64,000 nt of DNA, from NCBI RefSeq assembly GCF_017377655.1, contig NZ_JAFREL010000004.1, positions 1 to 64,000 on the forward strand, read 5' to 3'. The position numbers and the translations under genes are program-made. Positions 46,501 to 53,755 of the stretch are shown in pieces. The notes beneath the pieces are model-generated. The model worked only from the letters and a program-made list of their open reading frames with translations. It ran no database searches and had not been told where the DNA came from. This DNA comes from Candidatus Enterococcus ferrettii (GTDB lineage: Bacteria; Bacillota; Bacilli; Lactobacillales; Enterococcaceae). Each line of letters opens with the position of its first letter. The stretch's first letter is position 1.

Positions 46501-47212
46501 TATTGCTCTTAACACAAATTATGTTGCTATCTATAGGTAATTTCTTACATATCTCAATGGCTAGCCTAGTTTTTCCAGTTCCAGGTACTCCAGATAGCAG
46601 AATAATCTGATGACTATTTACGTCATCCGTCATCCTATCAACTATATGTTTCTCATCTATATATTTTGTATCTAAGGGAGCATTGGTTCTACTTTTATCA
46701 TGTATAGATATAAATTGCTCTAAATTCCAAACCTGTTCAGTTGATTCTAGTATACCTAAGAAGTCTTTTACAATATCTTGATACTCAAACTTAAGGAGGT
46801 CATTAGATAATGTATCTATTCCTACGAGAGTCAGCTTTATTGAGCCTGATAAACTTCTTAGTTCCTTATCTTTCTCAACAGTTAAATTTGAAGAAGTGTG
46901 GCAGCAGATTATTTCTTCAATATCTTTTTCATCAACTTTAGATTTCTCGATAGCTTCTCGAACATCTGTCTCTAATTTTGCAGTCGCATCCTTTCTAGTA
47001 CCATACATGACCAAAATGTATGTATTAGAATGGTTATCAAAATAATAAGTGTCAGGTATTCCTTTAGTAGTTTTATCTGTTCCGTCCATAGAACCAAGTG
47101 ATACAATATTCTCCCAATTTCTTTTACGGTAAAGATAGACATCACATAAATTTTGGAATCGCCCTCCTTCTAATTGTTTGATTTCATTTTGAATCCTATT
47201 TAACTTAGACAC
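43571..47212 (-). CDS. Large P-loop NTPase with nuclease-like N terminus, candidate anti-phage protein
   Basis: 1213 residues with a GTG start at 47212 after AGGGGG. Residues 1-150 resemble a PD-(D/E)xK nuclease-like domain often found in front of NTPases: GGRFQNLCDVYLY, GTDKTTKGIPDTYYF (Asp54). In similar proteins the next strand carries a Glu (..FVEYTTQ..); here it reads ILVMYGTRK, so the catalytic Glu appears to be Met69. An NTPase core follows with Walker A GVPGTGKT (208-215), Walker B YLFLDDA (256-262) and sensor TVRDYA (289-294). The remaining 900 residues are leucine- and isoleucine-rich helices like STAND sensor repeats. The layout fits Avs-like defence proteins, but no trigger or effector is proved. 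It lies 60 bases below the XRE gene on the same strand, as element cargo. Confidence 0.8.
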   Translation of the reverse strand: MSKLNRIQNEIKQLEGGRFQNLCDVYLYRKRNWENIVSLGSMDGTDKTTKGIPDTYYFDNHSNTYILVMYGTRKDATAKLETDVREAIEKSKVDEKDIEEIICCHTSSNLTVEKDKELRSLSGSIKLTLVGIDTLSNDLLKFEYQDIVKDFLGILESTEQVWNLEQFISIHDKSRTNAPLDTKYIDEKHIVDRMTDDVNSHQIILLSGVPGTGKTRLAIEICKKLPIDSNIICVKSNSMPVYQDIKDALDIRRINYLFLDDANTVTNFDAIVSLLSLEDFEQKLKIIMTVRDYALSGVINQITPFKVKVQKLSLMSDNQIEMLINSIEDISPVDLRKIMKLSHNNPRIAVIAAIMVKEKNFDFIENGKEILDSYYSQIIEENSLSSNEKISMFILNFKHKLNLTNKESLEDILNFFEIDSDSFLFALNQLHDKELCDIFQDKAVKVSDQSLADFVIVDFIANKKIFKIKDFFINLYPIHEKEIVEMLVLVNDFNSSKDWIEYLTNEIKFVYNDIIEDIDKELFLTQYGVIIPIESLAYVYEKIQGVDNVEFQTSQKEFEEKKRNQGVNDPIISILCSLSNSERFKDAGMLLMYYFKKRQDKIYEIFSAIKNNFDIEAKWNHYLEKRFSIIETFSVQENINETTALLIANIADEFLKFSAEKFTFNGKNGVINRYTLVDGDYLIKLHKKIFDILSKVYSYGNVEVNNYIDELLLNYPVYEAKNGFVETVSSDLACIENLFFKNLDKLNFRQEAIVFELYSKSKKLKIKSQPFFEYEPSSSQKIYKVFSTSIWAYQMEEFDYEKIQKLRKRSLRKIFENYSNDLAWLFNILGIFQSDELLNKYELEESVLLLYSDLDINNQIKLLPVLLNSSFVISPNNFVYYMDKLSFEEGKNILNTVEKEIDEGWYLSNFLICRNIRDDEIEGLVSFLENLKNYEAMNYFNVISFENYIKHDGNILDILKNMYSEDKVLGSFFVPNYVPEDGAEKILDIIGYKELKEIYLSLLGSRDVDGSGEIFKCLLKENDINFIYLFLVKLNTQRLNFNYSEYDVQLKSIWKSAVAEEGIRKYLDFLIQENRVIYVGVDPFLEKIFKANIERSIEFIKAEVINTVDEDRLVNLYNLSLEIFDDEILLHIFELLKDKEITTNFFEKLHLTMRTNSWSGSLVPLLDKEISFLNKLLDIFEGIKFISNSLIITTCIDSLKKQKEKELLSDYLE

Positions 47213-47272
47213 AATATATTTTTCCCCCTTTTCCGCCTCAAAAAAATTAAAAGTATCTTTAGTAACTTGTCT

Positions 47273-48136
47273 TTATTTCTTGAACCAATCATACAGCTCA
47301 TCTCTACTCTTTTCCGAATACAACTTCATCAAAGCCGGACGCATTGCCTGAAAAATCTCAATCAACTCTTTCCCACCAAAAAGCGGCGAAAAAGCTTTTC
47401 CTGTAAGATTCAATGATAAAGTCGAAATGATTTTTGCTGTCTCGACATCATCATCAAGAATATTCACTAACCTTCCTACCAAATATTCTTCTGAGAATTC
47501 GATTTTTCCTCTTTTCGCCAGATTACTGATCGAATCTTCGACTAATCTGATAACCTTTTCCTCTTCACCATACTTAACCTCACCACTCATTTCAACATAG
47601 TCCATCACTTCTTGATAGACAAATGCCAGTGCTTCACCCTTTTCCTTATCGGAAAAGTTTTTCAACTTCTCCGATTTATCGATCTGCTGCGTAACGATTT
47701 TGCCAATATACCTATCTAAAATACTTGGAGAAAAATCCGCGAAACAATCATCGATGAATTCTTCTATTGGATAACCAACTTCATTTTCCCAACCAGGATT
47801 TTTAAAATCACCAGTAAAGAATTCTTCTTTGATCTGCTTTACCACATCCGGATATTCCTTAACTAACTCGCCTTGTCCCGTGAGAGTCAGATAATCCGCG
47901 ATATATTCCTCTATCTCCCCAAAGTAAAACCAACCAACAGACCTTCCGCTGATCTTAGCCACTTTTTCAATCACATCAATCGGTGCCAAGTTATATCCTT
48001 GAACATACGAACTAATCGTCGGCTTCTTTAATCCAAGCCGGCTGCCAAACTCTGTAAAAGAGATATTCATTTCGTCTTTGATTTGTTTTAATCGTCTTCC
48101 AATTTTTTCTTTATTTGGTTGTAATAATCCAAACAT
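47273..48136 (-). CDS. XRE-family transcriptional repressor of the element
   Basis: 287 residues. The Cro/C1 helix-turn-helix is at about 14-65 (MNISFTEFGSRLGLKKPTIS). The rest is helical, with several acidic stretches, and has no recognised catalytic motif. The start ATG lies after AGGAGGGATC, which overlaps the first operator palindrome. It is divergent from the 123-residue gene and the replication operon, as for a maintenance repressor. Confidence 0.88.
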   Translation of the reverse strand: MFGLLQPNKEKIGRRLKQIKDEMNISFTEFGSRLGLKKPTISSYVQGYNLAPIDVIEKVAKISGRSVGWFYFGEIEEYIADYLTLTGQGELVKEYPDVVKQIKEEFFTGDFKNPGWENEVGYPIEEFIDDCFADFSPSILDRYIGKIVTQQIDKSEKLKNFSDKEKGEALAFVYQEVMDYVEMSGEVKYGEEEKVIRLVEDSISNLAKRGKIEFSEEYLVGRLVNILDDDVETAKIISTLSLNLTGKAFSPLFGGKELIEIFQAMRPALMKLYSEKSRDELYDWFKK

Positions 48137-48149
48137 TTCTGATCCCTCC

Positions 48150-48300
48150 TATATGATTTCATATACAGCATACCACACGTATATCATTTCGTATATATTT
48201 TTTTGCGAAAACTATTGACACCGTATTTAAAACCGTATATGATACAAATGTAGAGGTACCGCTACATTTTTTAAACTGAACGTATATCAAAACGTATATT
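48150..48300. promoter_or_regulatory. Divergent control region with four related operators
   Basis: TATATGA-TT-TCATATA (48150-48165), CGTATATCATTTCGTATATA (48178-48197), CCGTATTTAAAACCGTATAT (48221-48240) and CGTATATCAAAACGTATATT (48281-48300) share CGTATAT half sites. The third fills the 17-base spacer of a strong plus-strand promoter, TTGACA (48215-48220) and TATGAT (48238-48243). A short palindrome, TGTAGAGGTACCGCTACA (48249-48266), followed by six T lies just after the transcription start. Confidence 0.8.
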
Positions 48301-48318
48301 AGAAAAGGAGAAAACATT

Positions 48319-48690
48319 ATGCCCATCAAAATCAGTGATTTAACCTTACCAAAAGAAAAACTAGAAAAGGAATACCAAGTCGTTAATGTCTCACGGTGGC
48401 AAAAGGATGGAGAAATTTTAGGATGGAGCTACGAGTGCGTCTTACCCAAACTTCGCTTTGAAAAGATGAGCGTAAAAATTGGAAGCGCTGAACCAGTTGT
48501 AACAGTGGATAAACTTGAGAAAAATGGGATTGCGACAGTTACTTTTAACAATCTTGTGATCAAACCTTGGGGACGTGCAAATGGTCAGTTTGTCAGCTAT
48601 GGGTTATCCGCAACTGCAGACTCAGCAGTTTTACTGACAAAGCAACAAACAGATACTCCTAGCAATCATTCAAAAGATTCACGTAACTAA
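48319..48690 (+). CDS. Hypothetical protein of the element, 123 residues
   Basis: Not recognised. The predicted chain is beta-rich (VKIGSAEPVVTVDKLEKNGI), has no membrane segment, and ends in a polar tail. The ATG follows AAAAGGAGAAAACATT. Proteins of this size that precede a Rep/relaxase gene occur in many small gram-positive integrative elements. It is the first gene of the plus-strand operon under the repressor. Confidence 0.75.
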   Translation: MPIKISDLTLPKEKLEKEYQVVNVSRWQKDGEILGWSYECVLPKLRFEKMSVKIGSAEPVVTVDKLEKNGIATVTFNNLVIKPWGRANGQFVSYGLSATADSAVLLTKQQTDTPSNHSKDSRN

Positions 48691-48692
48691 TA

Positions 48693-48815
48693 TTCCTGCT
48701 TGTTTGTTGGGTGGTTTCGTTGAGGGCGGATGGGCACCAAGCCCAAAGCCGACCGCAACGAAAAAACCGCACAATAAATAAGCAGGCTAGCAGAGCTGCG
48801 TAGCAGTTCTGCTCC
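48693..48815. other. Probable replication or transfer origin (two large hairpins)
   Basis: CCTGCTTGTTTGTTG near 48696 pairs with the complementary CAATAAATAAGCAGG ending near 48787. The inner arms GGTTTCGTTG and CAACGAAAAAACC, plus GGGC/GCCC at the tip, extend this to an imperfect stem of about 40 bp. AGCAGAGCTGC and GCAGTTCTGCT form a second hairpin (about 48789-48814). Such structures directly before an HUH Rep gene are typical of double-strand origins or oriT. There is no gene in 48691-48904. Confidence 0.6.
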
Positions 48816-48904
48816 TTTACTTGATCTATAGGACAACATCTGTCGAAAAATGGACTCGTTCTCGCTCATTGAAAACTGAATAAAAAAGTAAGGAACGATA
48901 ATGA

Positions 48905-49756
48905 TTGCTGAGATCTTACAATCAAAAAATCATTGAAACTCCTACGTATATAGAAATTTGGGAATATGAAAAACCAGTTATTTACAAAATCGATGAAAAG
49001 AAAGCTTTTGAATACGAACATGAATCTCCTGAATGGATCAAAAACTTAAATAAACGAAATAGAAAATTTGATGACTTATCTGCAAAAGAACAATATGACA
49101 GTCTAAAACGAAAATCAAAACATTATCGAAATATGCGCTTTGAGATCGCACGATTAGTGGACGAAAACTTTGATAAAAACACAAAATTCTTAACACTCAC
49201 CTTTAAAGAAAACATCCAAGACATTACTACTACGAATGATGAATTCAAGAAATTTATGAAACGATTAAACTACCAAATTTACAAAACAAAGAAATCCCGA
49301 ATCAAATATCTCGCAACGTGGGAAAAACAACAACGCGGAGCGATCCACTATCACATTATTCTGTTCTCCTTTCCTTTCGTTCTTCATGAACGATTGATGG
49401 ATATTTGGGGTCACGGATTAGTTTGGATCAATAAGATCGATGTGGACGCTGCTGAAAACCAAGGAAGATATGTCAGTAAGTATTTTGATAAAGATTTGGA
49501 CATCAAAGAGCATAAGAAAAAAGCTTTTTTTAAATCTCAAAATCTGAAACTTCCGAGAGAAACAAAAAGTCTAACAGAGAAAAAAATTAACAAAGAAGAT
49601 TTCGATGTCCTGTTCTCAACGGACTACATTCGTAAAACACCAAAATTTTTAACGGTGTTGAATGAAGAAAATCGTTTTGAACAAGTCGTCGAATTTGAAG
49701 AATCAAAAGTGACTTATACAAAAATAAAGAAAGACAAGAAACCAACTGCTCATTGA
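48905..49756 (+). CDS. HUH-type rolling-circle replication/mobilisation protein
   Basis: 283 residues with a TTG start at 48905; a nearby ATG at 48901 opens only a short frame. Motif 1 is FLTLTF (95-100). The HUH motif is His148-Tyr149-His150 in GAIHYHIILF. The catalytic tyrosine is Tyr189 or Tyr193 in GRYVSKYF. It should nick and join one strand at an origin, either to let the excised circle replicate or to act as relaxase. It follows the hairpin region that would be its target. Confidence 0.85.
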   Translation: MLRSYNQKIIETPTYIEIWEYEKPVIYKIDEKKAFEYEHESPEWIKNLNKRNRKFDDLSAKEQYDSLKRKSKHYRNMRFEIARLVDENFDKNTKFLTLTFKENIQDITTTNDEFKKFMKRLNYQIYKTKKSRIKYLATWEKQQRGAIHYHIILFSFPFVLHERLMDIWGHGLVWINKIDVDAAENQGRYVSKYFDKDLDIKEHKKKAFFKSQNLKLPRETKSLTEKKINKEDFDVLFSTDYIRKTPKFLTVLNEENRFEQVVEFEESKVTYTKIKKDKKPTAH

Positions 49757-49805
49757 ATTCATCATTCGTGGTAGCAATGTTCTTGTGTAAGAGGTGTGAG
49801 CATAA

Positions 49806-50009
49806 ATGAAGTCAACGGTATGTAAGAATGATTTATTAAGTTTAGGCTACAAGCCATATACAGCTATGAGAATCATTCGACAAGCGAAACAAATCATGGT
49901 ACAAAAAGGGTATCCGTTTTACAACAATAAGCGTTTAGGTTACGTTCCAAGAGATGTTGTAGAAGAAATCATAGGCGTTTCTCTTGAAGGAGAGAATTAC
50001 AGTGCCTAA
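49806..50009 (+). CDS. DUF3173 protein (probable excision cofactor)
   Basis: 67 residues matching the DUF3173 pattern: NDLLSLGYKPYTAMRIIRQA and GYPFYNNKRLGYVPRDVVEE. The length is typical. It always accompanies tyrosine integrases of gram-positive integrative elements and resembles a small DNA-binding excisionase. It overlaps the integrase start by eight bases, so the two are cotranslated. Confidence 0.85.
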   Translation: MKSTVCKNDLLSLGYKPYTAMRIIRQAKQIMVQKGYPFYNNKRLGYVPRDVVEEIIGVSLEGENYSA

Positions 50010-51204
50010 AACAAAATATGTAGGTGTCTATCGAGATAAAAATGGGAAATATTTTTATCAACTAGAATTGGGAGTCGACAAAGCCACTGGCAAAAGAATC
50101 CAGAAAAAAGGGCGCAAAGATCATAATGGAAAACCATTTGAGTCTGCTAGAGAAGCTTATAAAGAACTGACTCGATTAAAGAATGATTTTATGCTCCAAA
50201 ACGGCTATATCAATTACAAACTGACGTACGGTCAATTCATGGAACAAAAATATATTCCCTACTATCGCGCAAGTGTTGAACGTAGCACATGGAGTTCAAG
50301 ACAAACAGGTTTGGAACAAATCAAAAAGCGTTTTGGAGATATCAAGCTTCGGGAAATCACCGTCGAAGATTGTGAGAATTATCGGATATGGCTATTGAAT
50401 GATAGCGGCTACTCTCAGTCCTACTGCTCGCTAATGTATGGAATGTTTCGGAAATCATTGGACTATGCGGTAACTTTGAACTTCGTAAACGAAAACATTT
50501 CCAAACGGACCAAGGCGATCTCCAAAGGCAAATCCATCGTCCCTTATTGGGCCAAAGAAGAATTCCAAAAAGTTCTAGGAACGATCTTCATTGATGATTT
50601 TTACGAGCATATGAGCTTCGTACTGATCTGGTTGTATTACATGACCGGAATTCGTGTCAGCGAAGGCCTAGCACTCCATTGGTCTGATGTGGATTTGAAA
50701 AGGAAAAAATTGCGTGTCCACCATACACTCGACATGAAAAATCAAAATGACTTTATCAGAAAGCCTTATACCAAAACTGAGAGTGGTATGCGCACAATCT
50801 CATTGGATGATGATACGGTCAAGATTTTGAAACGATGGAAAAGCATCCAAAAGAAACATGGCGTCGAACATTTTATCCTAAGTTACACCGACCTACCTTT
50901 ATATCGTTCCACCGTTCAACGAATCATCGAGAGATATGCAAAATTGGCGAACGTCCCAGCTATCCAAGGTAAAGGCTTACGCCACTCTCACGTAAGCTAT
51001 TTGATCAATGAATTTAACGCAGATATTTTAGTCGTATCACAACGATTGGGCCATTCCAGCCCAGAGATCACTTTGAAACACTACGCTCACCTATGGAGCA
51101 GAAATGATGAAGGTATTGCCGATCAGATGACTGGCAACATCATTTTCAACTTTGCAAAAGAGTCAAAAGTCGATTTCAATGGTAATCAGGCAGTAAAAAT
51201 ATAA
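50002..51204 (+). CDS. Tyrosine site-specific integrase
   Basis: 400 residues with a GTG start at 50002 after AAGGAGAGAATTACA. An N-terminal arm-type DNA-binding domain (5-70) precedes a SAM-like core-binding domain (75-175) and the catalytic domain. Catalytic residues are Arg218 (TGIRVSEG), Arg327 (GLRHSH), His351 (RLGHSS) and Tyr361 (LKHYAHLW). The usual box II His three residues before Arg327 is Lys324, a substitution I have seen in some gram-positive integrases. It integrates and, with DUF3173, excises the element at the guaA 3' end. Confidence 0.95.
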   Translation: MPKTKYVGVYRDKNGKYFYQLELGVDKATGKRIQKKGRKDHNGKPFESAREAYKELTRLKNDFMLQNGYINYKLTYGQFMEQKYIPYYRASVERSTWSSRQTGLEQIKKRFGDIKLREITVEDCENYRIWLLNDSGYSQSYCSLMYGMFRKSLDYAVTLNFVNENISKRTKAISKGKSIVPYWAKEEFQKVLGTIFIDDFYEHMSFVLIWLYYMTGIRVSEGLALHWSDVDLKRKKLRVHHTLDMKNQNDFIRKPYTKTESGMRTISLDDDTVKILKRWKSIQKKHGVEHFILSYTDLPLYRSTVQRIIERYAKLANVPAIQGKGLRHSHVSYLINEFNADILVVSQRLGHSSPEITLKHYAHLWSRNDEGIADQMTGNIIFNFAKESKVDFNGNQAVKI

Positions 51205-51224
51205 CACTGCCAAAACCCTGCCAA
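51205..51224. other. Right-end direct repeats (candidate integrase arm sites)
   Basis: CACTGCCAA (51205-51213) and CCCTGCCAA (51216-51224) follow the integrase stop. They match the pair at the left end (43485-43505) in sequence, orientation and spacing (11 and 12 bases). Confidence 0.65.
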
Positions 51225-51285
51225 GATGGAGATCACTTCTCAGAAACGTTATTAAACCAATGTTTCCGGGTGTTTGAACTACATC

Positions 51286-51297
51286 GAGTGGGAGTAG
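51286..51297 (+). other. attR core (displaced guaA 3' end)
   Basis: GAGTGGGAGTAG reads Glu-Trp-Glu-stop, the same residues as the end of guaA with synonymous codon changes. It is followed by a strong terminator that probably belonged to guaA before integration. The flanking 51225-51285 and 51350-51551 show no other gene. Confidence 0.8.
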
Positions 51298-51302
51298 ATG
51301 TT

Positions 51303-51349
51303 AAAGAGTCAGAAACCTTTAATAAATAAAGGTTTCTGACTCTTTTTTT
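51303..51349 (+). terminator. Displaced native terminator of guaA
   Basis: AAAGAGTCAGAAACCTTT and AAAGGTTTCTGACTCTTT form an 18-bp stem and are followed by T's. It starts five bases after the attR stop codon. Confidence 0.88.
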
Positions 51350-51551
51350 AGATTTCTCTATGTACTAATATAGTTAAAGGTCGGCCTTTAATTTCTTAAA
51401 AATTCCAACCATTGCCGTTTAAACTATTAATCGATAGTAATTTAATTTTACTTTGACTTAAACAGTTGTAGCAACGAGGTTTTCGTTATTAAAATTATTG
51501 GGTATAATCGACATTAAAAGGAATAAATTATTTATAGAGGAGAAGCCCTAC

Positions 51552-52736
51552 ATGACAGATAATTACGGAAAAAAGCCAACTATTTTTATTAGCTCAACTT
51601 GTTACGATTTAAAACAGATAAGAACTGATATAAAAAAAACTCTGGAAGATGAAATGGGATTTGAAACTCTTTTATCAGAGTACGATTCGTTTCCATTAGA
51701 CCCCTCTTTAGGAACTGTAGAAACTTGTCTAAGAGCTGTCGAACAACGAGCGGATATTTTCGTTTTAGTAATTGGTGGGAAATATGGTTATAAAACTGAT
51801 AATGGTAAGTCTGTTACAAATCTCGAATACCTTCAAGCAAAAGGAAAAGGAATTCCTATCTATACTTTCGTCAATAAGTCTATTATAAATGCACTTCCCT
51901 TATGGAAAGCGAATCCTAACGGAGACTTTTCCTCCTTAGTAGACACTAATGATCTTTTCCATTTTGTTGATGAATTGAGGAACAAAGATAATATTTGGGT
52001 TTATGAATATGAATTCGCTCAGGAAATTTGCAATAAAATAAAAAATCAATTTGCTTATCTATTTAACGATTCTTTGAAAATCAGAAATAAGTTTGCTCAA
52101 TCTAAACTTTCTCCTAGAATTTTGGAACAAAGTCCCGAAGCAATTAAACTTGTATTAGAAAAAAATCATACTGCTTGGGAATTAAAATTCTTCTTTCAAG
52201 TTTTTTGGGACCAGTTAAATACATTAGCAGATTATAAAAGAGATCTGGAGTATAAAGTTTTTTTGAAATCCAGTAAGCCCTTAGATGAGCCTTTAGAAAT
52301 CATAAGCTGGATTACCTATAAAAATAAAGAACTGATACAAAATGTAGAATCTATGGCTTCACTTATTAACGTTGCTTTCCCCATTGCTATTGGGGAATCT
52401 GGAAAAGAATCTGATTTAGATTTTTTGATATATATAGCAGTACGTATGGTAAAACTATATCAAAAGACTTTAGAATGGGAAATAGATTTACATTCTATAT
52501 TAGTGCCTGAAGAAGCCCTTACTATGATAAAAAGTTTGTCATCAGCAAGCCAAATTGTTGTAAAAGCCATCGATAAATTGGCTTTGGATTCGAAAAAAGA
52601 ACTGTCAAAAATCCCAGCTATCATTCCAGAAGGGGAAAAATATAAAATTGATTTAAGTCTATCTTTTGAATCACCTGACTTATCTGAATTTAACAGAGAA
52701 TTCAAAGTGTATTCCGATGAAGTTTTGTACGGATAA
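51552..52736 (+). CDS. DUF4062-domain protein, candidate defence protein
   Basis: 394 residues from the ATG at 51552, after GAGGAGAAGCCCTAC; a longer frame begins at 51498. Residues 9-100 form a DUF4062 domain: TIFISSTCYDL, DIFVLVIGGKYG and SVTNLEYLQA. DUF4062 is a TIR-like alpha/beta domain found in proteins with predicted NLR-like or defence roles. The remaining 290 residues are helical, and no NTPase motif is visible. The gene is just outside the guaA element and is AT-rich like it. Function is not known. Confidence 0.8.
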   Translation: MTDNYGKKPTIFISSTCYDLKQIRTDIKKTLEDEMGFETLLSEYDSFPLDPSLGTVETCLRAVEQRADIFVLVIGGKYGYKTDNGKSVTNLEYLQAKGKGIPIYTFVNKSIINALPLWKANPNGDFSSLVDTNDLFHFVDELRNKDNIWVYEYEFAQEICNKIKNQFAYLFNDSLKIRNKFAQSKLSPRILEQSPEAIKLVLEKNHTAWELKFFFQVFWDQLNTLADYKRDLEYKVFLKSSKPLDEPLEIISWITYKNKELIQNVESMASLINVAFPIAIGESGKESDLDFLIYIAVRMVKLYQKTLEWEIDLHSILVPEEALTMIKSLSSASQIVVKAIDKLALDSKKELSKIPAIIPEGEKYKIDLSLSFESPDLSEFNREFKVYSDEVLYG

Positions 52737-52864
52737 TTTTGCTTTTCAGAGAAGAGTTGCGATAAATACTGATTCTCCATATTACACTCTCTGCTTTTTT
52801 GAATAAATCATTGAAAAGCCTAATACCTTGTTTCAATAAGGTATTTAGGCTTTCTTCTAATGTA

Positions 52865-53517
52865 TCATAATAAGTTATTTGATTCTAAATCCTCTTTTAG
52901 ACTGAAGAAATCTTCTTTAGCTCCTAAAAATGCTTGCTGATATTCCTTTTTTTCAGGAGATAGTATAGTTTTTTCAGAGTAATTTTTTGTCAGCATCCTA
53001 TTTTTACCCTCATCATAATAATGCGTTATCATATGCAAATGCTTAGATTTATCCATTCCCTCTATCAAAAGAAAATAGTAAGCATAATATTTTTTTCCTC
53101 TTCATTAGCATAAAGGCTGTTTAACTCTTCAGCACCTGCCGAGGTTGACAATTCGTTAAGTTTTAGTTTTTGAAAAAAGTTTAGATCATCACTAAAATTC
53201 ATTGTTGGAAATTCTGAAATTTTAATATACTCTTTATTCGTATACATGATGACAGAAGTCTTATCAATAAAACCAGAACTTCTAATAATTCTAGGTTTTG
53301 TTCCTTGAAGGGTCTTACCATCTAACACAATCTTGTCAACATATTTATTTTCAGTAGAAATATGATATGATAGCGGAGCAGAAAACTTACTATCTATATA
53401 ACTATTTATAGAAAAAATTAGTGCGCATAAAGATATGAGGACAGGCGAAATTTTTAATACCAAATTCAAGAATCTAACCAAATTATCTTTCGAGAAAACC
53501 CTTCTTAAATATCCCAA
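52865..53517 (-). pseudogene. Frameshifted membrane-anchored protein
   Basis: The first part encodes a helical start, one transmembrane segment (about residues 20-45, LKISPVLISLCALIF) and about 100 extracellular residues ending ...YANEEEKN. A second frame, EKKYYAYYFLLIEGMDKSKH, continues without a break of sense after a run of seven A's (minus strand; 53090-53096 plus strand). Adding one A restores a single protein of about 215 residues. It is not recognised. Either real frameshift or a homopolymer error. The start is uncertain (TTG at 53517, or GTG at 53529 overlapping the ribosome site). Confidence 0.65.
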
Positions 53518-53713
53518 TATACTCGACACTCCTTTTCAAATAAATTTATTATTTATTAAAATAATTTCTTTATCTATTATAACCCCTTTTTACTTACTCT
53601 ATATAACTATTGTTATTCAAAGTGTTTAATTTGTCAATCTGCTCTTTGTTCCTTGTCTTATAAAAACCTATAATTTGGACATAAAAATAAACAAAAACTG
53701 TTAACCACAAAAA

Positions 53714-53752
53714 ATAACCAGCAGAACGTCTCTCAACATCCCACTGGTGGTC
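53714..53752. repeat. Degenerate hairpin like the one at 63386
   Basis: ATAACCAGCAGAACGTCTCT...CCCACTGGTGG is a mismatched version of the hairpin at 63386-63436 (ATTACCAGCAGAATGTCC...CCGCTGGTAAT). It lies directly below the ABC-transporter pseudogene and could be its decayed terminator. Confidence 0.55.
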
Positions 53753-53755
53753 TCA

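Larger units (their letters stand above)
43384..51297 (+). mobile_element. Integrative element in the 3' end of guaA (about 7.9 kb)
   Basis: The element starts in the last codons of guaA and ends at a second copy of those codons (GAGTGGGAATAA at 43384-43395; GAGTGGGAGTAG at 51286-51297). Inside are an NTPase cargo gene and an XRE repressor on the minus strand, then a 123-residue protein, an origin-like hairpin region, an HUH replication/mobilisation protein, a DUF3173 protein and a tyrosine integrase on the plus strand. There is no conjugation machinery, so it is an integrative mobilisable element or satellite-like element, not a full ICE. The cargo gene is much richer in A+T than its neighbours. 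Confidence 0.88.

Noticed and set aside
53435-53629. A plus-strand 64-codon frame over the frameshifted membrane protein
   Set aside because: It is AT-rich chance coding, mostly antisense to the better-supported minus-strand gene.
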